A stretch of 64,000 nucleotides of DNA from NCBI RefSeq assembly GCF_963678635.1, contig NC_087065.1:14514019-14578018 (forward strand), written 5' to 3'. Made by a program: the position numbers and the translations under genes. Of this stretch, positions 14,297 through 27,335 are shown in pieces (position 1 is the stretch's first letter; each line of letters starts with the position of its first letter). This stretch comes from Symsagittifera roscoffensis. Its lineage: Eukaryota; Xenacoelomorpha; Acoela; Convolutidae. The notes below the pieces were generated by a model. That model saw nothing but the letters and a program-made list of their open reading frames with translations, did no database searches and had not been told where the DNA came from.

Positions 14297-14960
14297 GCTC
14301 AAGGTGTACTCCACACCAATCAAACCGGCCTTTTTAAAGGCCACCCAACTATAAGTTCTATAATTCTTCACATTGAGCCTCGCTCAAGCGAGCTTCGACC
14401 AGAGGAAGCTTGAGCTGGTCTAGGTTGAGCTCTGCTTCCCCCTCATTGGGGTGACGCAGCTGGAAAAAGAGCTCGAGCTAGCTGTTCAATTGCTCCCGTA
14501 CGTAGCCTAACTTTTTTGAGCTTCGAGCTCGCAGAGCTCGGCAAGCTACCTCATAGAGCTCAGGCAAGCTTGTATAAGCTTGATTTAAATCACAGAGCTC
14601 GAATAAGCTCTGTCGACTGACCAGTTTAAGCTAGTACACCTTGTGTGAGCTCAAAATTTTTTCAATTGCTCCCGTACGTAGCCTAACTATTTTCAACTTA
14701 GAGCTCTCAGAGCTCGGCAAGCTATCTCACAGACCTCGAGCGAGCTTCTACGAGCTTGATTTAAATCACATAGCTCTGATAAGCTCTGTGGACTGACCAG
14801 TTTGAGGTAGAAGGTCTTGTGGGAGCTCAAAAAAAAAATTTCAATTGCTCCTTTACGTGCCTAACTTTTTTAAATACTTATTATCTGCTCTCTCATTGGC
14901 TGTTGGTATGAGGGCCAATCAGAGAGCAGAGAAGTCGGTCGAAAATTGATAGGTACCTAG

Positions 14961-15338
<378 letters not shown>

Positions 15339-15641
15339 GAAGCTTCTTAGCCAGCTGCTCTCCTAGCTGCAGCACCAAACCGGCCTTTTTAAAGGCCACC
15401 AACTATCTCAGTTCTTAAGTCAAGCTCTACTAGAGCTCTAACGAGCTCTGCTAGAGCTCTAACAAGCTCAGCTAGTTAGTGTAGAGTTTTCAGCGTATCT
15501 AAATTAACTTAAAATGCTAGCTCGATTCTGATTGGCTCTCCCATCTTGGTGGCCGATTTGAACTTACTACCCTAAGACAGGGAGCCAAATTGCGGGTAAA
15601 GTCAATCGTCAATCTACAGCTTCTACCACAACTACAACACG

Positions 15642-16043
15642 ATGTCAGGCAAAGGAGGAAAATCGAAGAGCGGCAAAGTTGGAGCCAAGGCCAAGACCCG
15701 ATCAAGCCGAGCTGGACTGCAGTTCCCTGTTGGAAGAATCCACCGATTCATCCGCAAGGGCAACTACGCTGAGCGAGTTGGTGCTGGAGCTCCAGTCTAC
15801 CTTGCTGCTGTGCTCGAGTACTTGACTGCTGAGATCCTTGAGCTGGCTGGCAACGCTGCTAAAGACAACAAGAAGTCCAGGATCATCCCCAGACACTTGC
15901 AGTTGGCCATCAGGAACGACGAAGAGTTGAACAAGCTGCTCCACGGAGTGACCATTGCTCAGGGCGGTGTGCTGCCAAACATCCAGGCTGTGCTCCTACC
16001 CAAGAAGCAGTCTTCGTCTCAGCCCAAGTCTGACAAGAAGTAA
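15642..16043 (+). CDS. H2A: Histone H2A (unit 5)
   Basis: Protein identical to unit 1. Hairpin at 16094-16109. Confidence 0.98.
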   Translation: MSGKGGKSKSGKVGAKAKTRSSRAGLQFPVGRIHRFIRKGNYAERVGAGAPVYLAAVLEYLTAEILELAGNAAKDNKKSRIIPRHLQLAIRNDEELNKLLHGVTIAQGGVLPNIQAVLLPKKQSSSQPKSDKK

Positions 16044-16365
16044 AGAGCTTCTACCTCAACCAGTTGCTAGCTTTCAAGCTTCAACACCAAACCGGCCTTT
16101 TTAAAGGCCACCAAACTTAAAGTTCTATCTTTTTATCCTGCCTAGCAGGCATAGCTACGCTACTCAGAGCAAACCATGGGGGCCTAACACAACTAGCTAG
16201 CCTCGAGCTCGACTGGCAGTCCAAAATTGAAGCTTAATTTAGCTTTCAGCTGAGAGCCAATCAGAATTGAGTATTCTTCGAGCTCAATTTGAACACAATT
16301 TTTCAAGTTAGGTTGGCATTTTTGCTCGATCCACAACTCAACACCACTACAACTACATCTCTACA

Positions 16366-16734
16366 ATGGCACCCAAAGTCAGCGGAAAGGCAGTCAAGAA
16401 GGCAGGCAAAGCCCAGAAGAAGCCCACTGGAGACAAGAAAAAGAAGAAGAAGAGGCGAGAGACCTACTCTCTCTACATCTACAAGGTGCTGAAGCAGGTC
16501 CACCCTGACACCGGCATCTCCTCCAAGGCTATGTCGATCATGAACAGCTTCGTGAACGACATCTTCGAGAGAATCGCCGGTGAAGCTTCAAAACTGGCCC
16601 ACTACAACAAGCGATCAACCATCTCTAGCCGGGAGATCCAAACCGCAGTCAGACTGCTGTTGCCCGGAGAGCTGGCCAAGCATGCTGTCAGTGAGGGAAC
16701 CAAGGCCGTCACCAAGTACACCAGCTCCAAGTAG
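16366..16734 (+). CDS. H2B: Histone H2B (unit 5)
   Basis: Protein identical to unit 1; the unit 4 rearrangement is absent. Hairpin at 16778-16793. Confidence 0.98.
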   Translation: MAPKVSGKAVKKAGKAQKKPTGDKKKKKKRRETYSLYIYKVLKQVHPDTGISSKAMSIMNSFVNDIFERIAGEASKLAHYNKRSTISSREIQTAVRLLLPGELAKHAVSEGTKAVTKYTSSK

Positions 16735-17515
16735 ACGACCAGCTTCTGCAACTAGTTGCTCTGAGCAACACCAAACCGGCCTTTTTAAAGGCCACCAAAA
16801 AGCATAGTTCTCTTTGTACTCTAGCTAGCAAGCTCAAATTGGCTTGTATGCAATTTCGAGCTCTCAAAAGCTAGCTTTGAGCATCTAATTTGAGCTACTA
16901 AGCTCAACTGAGCTTGTAACTTGCTTAAAATAGCTCCAGATCAATTTAAGAGCTAAAAGACAGCAGAATTTTAAGCTTTCACGTCTCAGCCAATCAGATT
17001 TGAGCTTCCTTGTGCTCTCTAACTTACAGCTCGAAATAGCTAAGTTTGAGCTTCCAAAGCTAGCTAACGAACCCAATTCAGCTAGGATAAGCTCAATTGA
17101 GTTTGTAGCTGGCTGACATTAGCTTTGGGTCAATTCTAGAGGCAGAAACACCAAATTTTCAACTTTTCACTTCTCAGCCAATCAGATTCGAGCTTAGTTT
17201 GAGCTTCCGCTATCACTCAGACACGGGCCAATCACCTATGCCGCTTTTGGCGGGTAACCTCCAACCCAAGTATAAATAGTCGGCACTTCACATACTTTAC
17301 TATATATATAGTTGAAATTGCTCCTTAATATATATAAGTAACGACTCACCAGAGCTCTCCTTCTATTGCTCTTTTACGTGCCTAACTATTTTTTTATACA
17401 TCGAGCGCTCTCAAGGCTTCTGGAGATCTGAATCTCTAGGTTACCTCACGGATTTTCACAAAATTCAACACCCAAAATCTACTTCTACATCTACAACTCA
17501 GCTACACTCAACTGA

Positions 17516-17932
<417 letters not shown>

Positions 17933-18596
17933 GCTCAAGGTGTACTCCACACCAATCAAACCGGCCTTTTTAAAGGCCACCCAACTATAAGTTCTATAAT
18001 TCTTCACATTGAGCCTCGCTCAAGCGAGCTTCGACCAGAGGAAGCTTGAGCTGGTCTAGGTTGAGCTCTGCTTCCCCCTCATTGGGGTGACGCAGCTGGA
18101 AAAAGAGCTCGAGCTAGCTGTTCAATTGCTCCCGTACGTAGCCTAACTTTTTTGAGCTTCGAGCTCGCAGAGCTCGGCAAGCTACCTCATAGAGCTCAGG
18201 CAAGCTTGTATAAGCTTGATTTAAATCACAGAGCTCGAATAAGCTCTGTCGACTGACCAGTTTAAGCTAGTACACCTTGTGTGAGCTCAAAATTTTTTCA
18301 ATTGCTCCCGTACGTAGCCTAACTATTTTCAACTTAGAGCTCTCAGAGCTCGGCAAGCTATCTCACAGACCTCGAGCGAGCTTCTACGAGCTTGATTTAA
18401 ATCACATAGCTCTGATAAGCTCTGTGGACTGACCAGTTTGAGGTAGAAGGTCTTGTGGGAGCTCAAAAAAAAAATTTCAATTGCTCCTTTACGTGCCTAA
18501 CTTTTTTAAATACTTATTATCTGCTCTCTCATTGGCTGTTGGTATGAGGGCCAATCAGAGAGCAGAGAAGTCGGTCGAAAATTGATAGGTACCTAG

Positions 18597-18974
<378 letters not shown>

Positions 18975-19277
18975 GAAGCTTCTTAGCCAGCTGCTCTCCT
19001 AGCTGCAGCACCAAACCGGCCTTTTTAAAGGCCACCAACTATCTCAGTTCTTAAGTCAAGCTCTACTAGAGCTCTAACGAGCTCTGCTAGAGCTCTAACA
19101 AGCTCAGCTAGTTAGTGTAGAGTTTTCAGCGTATCTAAATTAACTTAAAATGCTAGCTCGATTCTGATTGGCTCTCCCATCTTGGTGGCCGATTTGAACT
19201 TACTACCCTAAGACAGGGAGCCAAATTGCGGGTAAAGTCAATCGTCAATCTACAGCTTCTACCACAACTACAACACG

Positions 19278-19679
19278 ATGTCAGGCAAAGGAGGAAAATC
19301 GAAGAGCGGCAAAGTTGGAGCCAAGGCCAAGACCCGATCAAGCCGAGCTGGACTGCAGTTCCCTGTTGGAAGAATCCACCGATTCATCCGCAAGGGCAAC
19401 TACGCTGAGCGAGTTGGTGCTGGAGCTCCAGTCTACCTTGCTGCTGTGCTCGAGTACTTGACTGCTGAGATCCTTGAGCTGGCTGGCAACGCTGCTAAAG
19501 ACAACAAGAAGTCCAGGATCATCCCCAGACACTTGCAGTTGGCCATCAGGAACGACGAAGAGTTGAACAAGCTGCTCCACGGAGTGACCATTGCTCAGGG
19601 CGGTGTGCTGCCAAACATCCAGGCTGTGCTCCTACCCAAGAAGCAGTCTTCGTCTCAGCCCAAGTCTGACAAGAAGTAA
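19278..19679 (+). CDS. H2A: Histone H2A (unit 6)
   Basis: Protein identical to unit 1. Hairpin at 19730-19745; the unit's 4-bp net loss lies about 55 bp beyond it. Confidence 0.98.
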   Translation: MSGKGGKSKSGKVGAKAKTRSSRAGLQFPVGRIHRFIRKGNYAERVGAGAPVYLAAVLEYLTAEILELAGNAAKDNKKSRIIPRHLQLAIRNDEELNKLLHGVTIAQGGVLPNIQAVLLPKKQSSSQPKSDKK

Positions 19680-19997
19680 AGAGCTTCTACCTCAACCAGT
19701 TGCTAGCTTTCAAGCTTCAACACCAAACCGGCCTTTTTAAAGGCCACCAAACTTAAAGTTCTATCTTTTTATCCTGCCTAGCAGGCATAGCTACGCTACT
19801 GCAAGCCATGGGGGCCTAACACAACTAGCTAGCCTCGAGCTCGACTGGCAGTCCAAAATTGAAGCTTAATTTAGCTTTCAGCTGAGAGCCAATCAGAATT
19901 GAGTATTCTTCGAGCTCAATTTGAACACAATTTTTCAAGTTAGGTTGGCATTTTTGCTCGATCCACAACTCAACACCACTACAACTACATCTCTACA

Positions 19998-20366
19998 ATG
20001 GCACCCAAAGTCAGCGGAAAGGCAGTCAAGAAGGCAGGCAAAGCCCAGAAGAAGCCCACTGGAGACAAGAAAAAGAAGAAGAAGAGGCGAGAGACCTACT
20101 CTCTCTACATCTACAAGGTGCTGAAGCAGGTCCACCCTGACACCGGCATCTCCTCCAAGGCTATGTCGATCATGAACAGCTTCGTGAACGACATCTTCGA
20201 GAGAATCGCCGGTGAAGCTTCAAAACTGGCCCACTACAACAAGCGATCAACCATCTCTAGCCGGGAGATCCAAACCGCAGTCAGACTGCTGTTGCCCGGA
20301 GAGCTGGCCAAGCATGCTGTCAGTGAGGGAACCAAGGCCGTCACCAAGTACACCAGCTCCAAGTAG
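19998..20366 (+). CDS. H2B: Histone H2B (unit 6)
   Basis: Protein identical to unit 1. Hairpin at 20410-20425. Confidence 0.98.
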   Translation: MAPKVSGKAVKKAGKAQKKPTGDKKKKKKRRETYSLYIYKVLKQVHPDTGISSKAMSIMNSFVNDIFERIAGEASKLAHYNKRSTISSREIQTAVRLLLPGELAKHAVSEGTKAVTKYTSSK

Positions 20367-21147
20367 ACGACCAGCTTCTGCAACTAGTTGCTCTGAGCAA
20401 CACCAAACCGGCCTTTTTAAAGGCCACCAAAAAGCATAGTTCTCTTTGTACTCTAGCTAGCAAGCTCAAATTGGCTTGTATGCAATTTCGAGCTCTCAAA
20501 AGCTAGCTTTGAGCATCTAATTTGAGCTACTAAGCTCAACTGAGCTTGTAACTTGCTTAAAATAGCTCCAGATCAATTTAAGAGCTAAAAGACAGCAGAA
20601 TTTTAAGCTTTCACGTCTCAGCCAATCAGATTTGAGCTTCCTTGTGCTCTCTAACTTACAGCTCGAAATAGCTAAGTTTGAGCTTCCAAAGCTAGCTAAC
20701 GAACCCAATTCAGCTAGGATAAGCTCAATTGAGTTTGTAGCTGGCTGACATTAGCTTTGGGTCAATTCTAGAGGCAGAAACACCAAATTTTCAACTTTTC
20801 ACTTCTCAGCCAATCAGATTCGAGCTTAGTTTGAGCTTCCGCTATCACTCAGACACGGGCCAATCACCTATGCCGCTTTTGGCGGGTAACCTCCAACCCA
20901 AGTATAAATAGTCGGCACTTCACATACTTTACTATATATATAGTTGAAATTGCTCCTTAATATATATAAGTAACGACTCACCAGAGCTCTCCTTCTATTG
21001 CTCTTTTACGTGCCTAACTATTTTTTTATACATCGAGCGCTCTCAAGGCTTCTGGAGATCTGAATCTCTAGGTTACCTCACGGATTTTCACAAAATTCAA
21101 CACCCAAAATCTACTTCTACATCTACAACTCAGCTACACTCAACTGA

Positions 21148-21564
<417 letters not shown>

Positions 21565-22228
21565 GCTCAAGGTGTACTCCACACCAATCAAACCGGCCTT
21601 TTTAAAGGCCACCCAACTATAAGTTCTATAATTCTTCACATTGAGCCTCGCTCAAGCGAGCTTCGACCAGAGGAAGCTTGAGCTGGTCTAGGTTGAGCTC
21701 TGCTTCCCCCTCATTGGGGTGACGCAGCTGGAAAAAGAGCTCGAGCTAGCTGTTCAATTGCTCCCGTACGTAGCCTAACTTTTTTGAGCTTCGAGCTCGC
21801 AGAGCTCGGCAAGCTACCTCATAGAGCTCAGGCAAGCTTGTATAAGCTTGATTTAAATCACAGAGCTCGAATAAGCTCTGTCGACTGACCAGTTTAAGCT
21901 AGTACACCTTGTGTGAGCTCAAAATTTTTTCAATTGCTCCCGTACGTAGCCTAACTATTTTCAACTTAGAGCTCTCAGAGCTCGGCAAGCTATCTCACAG
22001 ACCTCGAGCGAGCTTCTACGAGCTTGATTTAAATCACATAGCTCTGATAAGCTCTGTGGACTGACCAGTTTGAGGTAGAAGGTCTTGTGGGAGCTCAAAA
22101 AAAAAATTTCAATTGCTCCTTTACGTGCCTAACTTTTTTAAATACTTATTATCTGCTCTCTCATTGGCTGTTGGTATGAGGGCCAATCAGAGAGCAGAGA
22201 AGTCGGTCGAAAATTGATAGGTACCTAG

Positions 22229-22606
<378 letters not shown>

Positions 22607-22860
22607 GAAGCTTCTTAGCCAGCTGCTCTCCTAGCTGCAGCACCAAACCGGCCTTTTTAAAGGCCACCAACTATCTCAGTTCTTAAGTCAAGCTCTACTA
22701 GAGCTCTAACGAGCTCTGCTAGAGCTCTAACAAGCTCAGCTAGTTAGTGTAGAGTTTTCAGCGTATCTAAATTAACTTAAAATGCTAGCTCGATTCTGAT
22801 TGGCTCTCCCATCTTGGTGGCCGATTTGAACTTACTACCCTAAGACAGGGAGCCAAATTG

Positions 22861-22874
22861 CGGGTAAAGTCAAT
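22861..22874 (+). repeat. Target-site duplication, 5' copy
   Basis: CGGGTAAAGTCAAT, identical to 27287-27300. It matches 1037-1050 of unit 1, so the insertion site is the H2A promoter/leader about 36 nt before the ATG. Confidence 0.95.
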
Positions 22875-22917
22875 TGCGGGGAGCCAAAGTCCGGCTCACA
22901 TAGTGAGTGAAGAGACT

Positions 22918-22931
22918 CCCCCCCCCCCCCC
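22918..22931 (+). repeat. Poly(C) tract of 14 before ORF1
   Basis: Fourteen consecutive C residues, ending 3 nt before the ORF1 ATG (22935). It could be a real part of the element's short 5' UTR; the exact length should be treated cautiously, as homopolymers are error-prone. Confidence 0.8.
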
Positions 22932-22934
22932 ACA

Positions 22935-24455
22935 ATGCCATCATCCCTTAACTCCCAAATGGCATCAGCAATCGCAAACTACGACCAAAGCGACGACGAA
23001 TCTAATTCCGAGTTAATAATCGAAGGAAGCCTGACACCAACAAGCAATGATCAAGGAAAGGCCTCGCCTCAAAGGCAACTGACAATGGGACCAAACCAAG
23101 ATCAACATGCTGCTTACAACACAGTAAAACGACAACAGTTCAGGAATGTGCCCAAAGGGCAACCGACAATGCATTCAGAAAACTGGCAAGACAATCTTGA
23201 TGACGCTTCGCCTAAAAGGCAACCGACAATGGAGCAAAGTCAAGCAACTAATCGAAAGCGCAAAGCGGAAGAATCACAAGCTCAAAGCAACAAAAGACCC
23301 TTCACAAGCTCAAAGCAACACTTCACGAACATTATCTACATAAGCTTTGCAAAAGACAAAATTCCAAGCCGAATGACTTTCACCAAATCAATACGTAACC
23401 TGACTAAAGTACAATATCCTGGTCAAACCAGGGACCTCAAGACTGGCCTAGGCTATTCAATCAAGCCTGAATCGCCTCAAATAGCCCAAATTATCACCCA
23501 AACCAACCTCGAAAACCTGTTTCCCGACACGGAAGTAAAAATCGGAGGCAGACAACACAAGACAAATCAACCCAACAAGAAACAAACTTCCAGCTTTGTT
23601 ATCTCAAGAGTCAGTGAACAACTCAGCGAAGCTGACATCCAATCTGAACTTGAGGAGATCAACAACATCAAGGTAGCAAAGCTCTTCCGAATCCAAAGCA
23701 GAAGCCTAGACAAGCCAACACAACTCATCAGAGTTTTCACAGATGATGACCTAGCCTGCAGAAAGGCAATCGACATTGGGGTCTACATCTGCAACGAACG
23801 AAAACGATGCGAAGCATCCAAAACAGAACCACGAGTAACACAGTGTTACAAATGCCAAAATTTCGGCCATATGGCCGTAAACTGTCCGAACCAGCAACGA
23901 TGCCTCAGATGTGGCGACAACCATGCAGTCAGAGACTGCAAAACTCCAAAGCAGCAAGTTCAATGCATCAACTGCAGAGGCGAACACCCGGCGCAGTACA
24001 AAGGATGCCCGGTTTACAAGACAGCTCAAGTCGAAGCCCAAAAAGCACAACCAAAAGTGCAAAACTACGCTCAAGCAGTCAAACATCTGCAACGAACTGT
24101 GCAAAACAACTACGCTCAAGCAGTCAAACCACAACCAACCATGAGCAAAGAGGACATACAGCAGTACATTAAAGAAACTGTTGAAACTACAATAGCCGAT
24201 CAAGTCGAAAAAGCAGTGCAAAAAGCCATGGACGAAAATATAACCGATGCAATCACCAAAGCTGTCGCTAAATCATGTGAGAAAATTAACGAAACAGTCA
24301 GCAATGCAGTTAGAACTCAATTCGAGAAAATAGATTTCACTGAGCTGTTAACAACAAACATAAAAGCAAAACAAAATACAAAAACACACAGAGAAGCAAG
24401 CAGCAGCAGACATAGTAGCTCCCGAAATCAAAACAACAACAACAAACCAAAATGA
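22935..24455 (+). CDS. Retrotransposon ORF1: Gag-like protein with three zinc knuckles
   Basis: 506 codons; probable RNA-binding Gag-like protein forming the retrotransposition RNP. Three cysteine/histidine knuckles at about residues 304-317 (C-x2-C-x4-H-x4-C), 323-335 (C-x2-C-x3-H-x4-C) and 344-358 (C-x2-C-x3-H-x6-C) are the arrangement typical of Jockey-clade ORF1. The N-terminal third is polar and low in complexity, with RQLTM, GQPTM and RQPTM at residues 47-51, 75-79 and 95-99 and a fourth PQPTM after the knuckles. A predicted helical segment near residues 405-475 (ETVETTIADQVEKAVQKAMD...) could oligomerise. The ATG at 22935 follows the poly(C) tract. The stop TGA overlaps the ORF2 start as ATGA. 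Confidence 0.9.
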   Translation: MPSSLNSQMASAIANYDQSDDESNSELIIEGSLTPTSNDQGKASPQRQLTMGPNQDQHAAYNTVKRQQFRNVPKGQPTMHSENWQDNLDDASPKRQPTMEQSQATNRKRKAEESQAQSNKRPFTSSKQHFTNIIYISFAKDKIPSRMTFTKSIRNLTKVQYPGQTRDLKTGLGYSIKPESPQIAQIITQTNLENLFPDTEVKIGGRQHKTNQPNKKQTSSFVISRVSEQLSEADIQSELEEINNIKVAKLFRIQSRSLDKPTQLIRVFTDDDLACRKAIDIGVYICNERKRCEASKTEPRVTQCYKCQNFGHMAVNCPNQQRCLRCGDNHAVRDCKTPKQQVQCINCRGEHPAQYKGCPVYKTAQVEAQKAQPKVQNYAQAVKHLQRTVQNNYAQAVKPQPTMSKEDIQQYIKETVETTIADQVEKAVQKAMDENITDAITKAVAKSCEKINETVSNAVRTQFEKIDFTELLTTNIKAKQNTKTHREASSSRHSSSRNQNNNNKPK

Positions 24456-27115
24456 ATAGACTCAAGATAGCACAACTCAACTGCAGAAGTATAAACAAGC
24501 ACAAACTGGAGATCCAAGATCTTCTAGCGAAACACAACATCACTATAGTCTGCTTCAACGAAACAAAAACCAAACATCCACCAAAACTACAAAACTTTAA
24601 CCTTGCAGCGGCAATCTGTGACAGTGTCACAGGCTCGGCAATTTACATCAGAGACAACATACAGTACCAAGTACTGGAACAAGCACAGCACATAAACCAA
24701 AACCACAGAGAACGCAGAAAAGTATGCGAGACGATCAAGATCAACACAATGGGTATCACTGTAACAAGTGTTTACCTTAGCCCAAACGCAGAGATAGAGA
24801 ACGTGACTTTCAATGGAAAAGATCCAAAGCACATCATCGTTGGAGACTTCAACGCACAGATCAAATCTGTCAACCCAAAAGCAAGAGCAACCAACAGCAA
24901 CGGAAGAGTTGTAGACGCTCTCATGCACAACTACTTCATCTTGAACGGTTCCGAACCAACACACCAAAGTGACTCAGTCCTAGACTTACACTTTGCATCA
25001 CCAAAAATGGCTTGCTTATGCACGAACTTTGAAGTGTCGGACACAACACCAAGCGATCACTACATGACAATTGCAGAGTACGAACTAACTGTTCCAAAGA
25101 GAACATGCACAAAACCAAACTGGCGAAAATTCAGAGGTACTGTAACGAACTACAAGTTCAACCCTGACTCAATCAAAACTGACGAAGGTCTAGCTCGAGA
25201 AGCTGACCAGATAGCCAAACACATTGACAAATGCTACCAAGGCAGCCTCAAAGAACACAAGCCCCAATTCACGAACCCACAACTAGTCGAACTAGTCAGA
25301 AACAAACACAAACTTGAACGACAAAAACAAAAGATGAGACGATATGACCAACACGACACCAATGACTACAAAGACCTGTGTACAAAGCTAAACAAAACAA
25401 AGAAAGACATCAGACAGCTAAAACAGACAGTAGAAGAAGAAAACCAACTCAAACTACTCAGTGAAATGAACAAAGGACCAACACAACAGAATTTCTGGAA
25501 AGCAGTAAAAAAGCTCACAGGCACAAGACCTAAACGAACGAGTAAACTGAAAATGACAAATCAAGACGCTGCGAACCACTTCGCTAAGATGCTCAAAGCA
25601 AACATGACGACAAATATAACAAACTCTCAGGCAGCTCTAACGCATGAACAGGAAGTACATGACAAGGTGTCACAGGCGAAAATCCAAGACTTTCAACTGG
25701 AACAGACAGGTTTTGCACAAACAGAAATTAGCTTAAAGCAACTCAAAGACGTGATCAATCACAGAAAAAACACTGCCCCAGGACAAGACAAAGTTAGCTA
25801 CAAAGCGATGAAAAACCTGCCCATCAACGTACTAGAAGTACTAAGACAAATCATAGTACAATCGCTGAGAAGTGGCTACGTTCCTTTAGGCTGGAAACAA
25901 GCGACAGTATCAATGTTACCAAAACCCGAGAAAGACCACAAAGATCCCAAAAACTATAGACCACTCTCACTTACAAGCTGTATCGGGAAGATCTGCGAAT
26001 GTTTTGTCAAAGAGCAGCTACTAGTACACTGCGAAGATCACGACATCTTCGGACACTTTCAAAGTGCATACCGAAGCAAACGATGCACCACCGACAATTT
26101 ACTCTGTCTAACAGAGACAATCTATAAAGAGAATAACTGGAAGCAACCCGTTGCAGCAGCATTTCTAGACGTGCAACGAGCCTTTGACTCTGTCTGGCAC
26201 GAAGGCTTATACTACAGACTACTAGAGATCAACTGTCCGAAGTGGATTGTAAAATGGACCAAGAGTTTTCTGACAGACCGACAGTTAACAGTAGTATACC
26301 ACCAAGCCAAAGCCGAAAGTTTCACACCCAGTGCAGGAGTACCACAAGGAAGTGTAATCAGTCCAATCCTTTTCAACATCTATGTAAGCAAACCAGAAGC
26401 AGGTCTAACAACAATATCACAATATGCCGACGACATAGCAATTTACACAAGTTCAAACACAAGCAAGAATGCAACACACAGACTACAAGGTGGCCTAAAC
26501 AAACTTGAAGCATGGTGCCAGAAATGGAAGATAGACGTGAACCCGGAGAAGACAAACTTTGTACTTTTTACAAGACGCAAGAAGAATGACTGCAAATTAA
26601 TGCTACAGAACGAAGAGATCGAACCATCAACAACCACTAAATTTCTTGGAGTTACCCTAAATAACAACCTGACATGGAAAGACTATCTACAAAGAATTGA
26701 AGACAAATCGACAAGGAAAATCAATTTTCTACTAGTACTACGAGCCAAAGGCATCAAATCCAAAGTCTTAAAGTTTTTGTACCAATCAACAATTCTACCA
26801 GGATTCACATACGCATCACCTTCGTGGGCAAACGCATCAACAAGTCACTTACGAAGATTGCAGAACAGAGCACTAAAAATAGCCTACCATCTACCAATAC
26901 TAACACCAACAGAGGAAGTACATAAAATCACCAGGATGAAGACGATTCAAGATGAACTAACAAGACTAAACTCAAATTACCTCAAAAGAGCTTCACAGAC
27001 AAACCCCAAGATACAAGAACTAATCCGAGACACTCTACAACAATCAACAGACACATACGCACACAGACTCACACCAATACAAGCAATTTTCCAACAACAC
27101 CTTTCCGCAAGATGA
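24452..27115 (+). CDS. Retrotransposon ORF2: endonuclease-reverse transcriptase
   Basis: 887 codons; nicks target DNA and reverse-transcribes the element RNA. The N-terminal apurinic-type endonuclease runs to about residue 230: LNCRSIN near residue 9, an ETKT glutamate, GDFN at 131-134 and SDH at 201-203. The reverse transcriptase covers about residues 430-720, with LPKPEKD and YRPLSL blocks, FLDVQRAFD with catalytic Asp573, GVPQGSVISPILFNIY, and YADD with Asp660 and Asp661. No RNase H domain is evident after it, as in many Jockey elements. The ATGA overlap with ORF1 suggests coupled termination-reinitiation. No stop or frameshift is present, so the protein may be active. A CR1-type relative cannot be excluded without a tree. 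Confidence 0.93.
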   Translation: MNRLKIAQLNCRSINKHKLEIQDLLAKHNITIVCFNETKTKHPPKLQNFNLAAAICDSVTGSAIYIRDNIQYQVLEQAQHINQNHRERRKVCETIKINTMGITVTSVYLSPNAEIENVTFNGKDPKHIIVGDFNAQIKSVNPKARATNSNGRVVDALMHNYFILNGSEPTHQSDSVLDLHFASPKMACLCTNFEVSDTTPSDHYMTIAEYELTVPKRTCTKPNWRKFRGTVTNYKFNPDSIKTDEGLAREADQIAKHIDKCYQGSLKEHKPQFTNPQLVELVRNKHKLERQKQKMRRYDQHDTNDYKDLCTKLNKTKKDIRQLKQTVEEENQLKLLSEMNKGPTQQNFWKAVKKLTGTRPKRTSKLKMTNQDAANHFAKMLKANMTTNITNSQAALTHEQEVHDKVSQAKIQDFQLEQTGFAQTEISLKQLKDVINHRKNTAPGQDKVSYKAMKNLPINVLEVLRQIIVQSLRSGYVPLGWKQATVSMLPKPEKDHKDPKNYRPLSLTSCIGKICECFVKEQLLVHCEDHDIFGHFQSAYRSKRCTTDNLLCLTETIYKENNWKQPVAAAFLDVQRAFDSVWHEGLYYRLLEINCPKWIVKWTKSFLTDRQLTVVYHQAKAESFTPSAGVPQGSVISPILFNIYVSKPEAGLTTISQYADDIAIYTSSNTSKNATHRLQGGLNKLEAWCQKWKIDVNPEKTNFVLFTRRKKNDCKLMLQNEEIEPSTTTKFLGVTLNNNLTWKDYLQRIEDKSTRKINFLLVLRAKGIKSKVLKFLYQSTILPGFTYASPSWANASTSHLRRLQNRALKIAYHLPILTPTEEVHKITRMKTIQDELTRLNSNYLKRASQTNPKIQELIRDTLQQSTDTYAHRLTPIQAIFQQHLSAR

Positions 27116-27211
27116 ACAACATCAAACGACACTCTACAACAATCAACAGACACAGACTCACACCAATACAAGCAATTTTCCAACAACAACTTTCCGCAAG
27201 ATGAACAACAC
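27029..27211 (+). repeat. Tandem duplication at the retrotransposon 3' end
   Basis: 27029-27127 is repeated at 27128-27211 (both begin GACACTCTACAACAATCAAC) with about 10 bp missing from the second copy. The first copy encodes the ORF2 C-terminus and stop; the second is 3' UTR. Confidence 0.9.
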
Positions 27212-27286
27212 CCGGAAGTTAACAGCTTAAAGAGCAGCAGGTCTGCTTCAGAAGCTTAACTGGTCACAGACCAACACATACTTACA

Positions 27287-27300
27287 CGGGTAAAGTCAAT
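27287..27300 (+). repeat. Target-site duplication, 3' copy
   Basis: CGGGTAAAGTCAAT, directly continuous with the normal H2A leader that follows. Confidence 0.95.
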
Positions 27301-27335
27301 CGTCAATCTACAGCTTCTACCACAACTACAACACG

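Larger units (their letters stand above)
22875..27286 (+). mobile_element. Jockey-like non-LTR retrotransposon, apparently intact
   Basis: 4412 bp between perfect 14-bp direct repeats of host H2A leader. It has two overlapping intact reading frames: a Gag-like ORF1 with three zinc knuckles, and an ORF2 with apurinic-type endonuclease and reverse transcriptase. There are no LTRs. The sense strand is A-rich and G/T-poor, unlike the histone sequence around it. The 3' end has no poly(A) tail but a tandem duplication across the ORF2 stop and a short hairpin (GGTCTG / CAGACC, 27240-27272). Both frames open and identical duplications suggest a recent insertion. The true 5' end may lie up to about 15 bp inside 22875, because the first bases resemble the host flank. 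Confidence 0.93.

Noticed and set aside
22861-27300. Claim that the retrotransposon is site-specific for histone arrays
   Set aside because: Only one insertion among twelve H2A leaders is seen, so one window cannot show preference.
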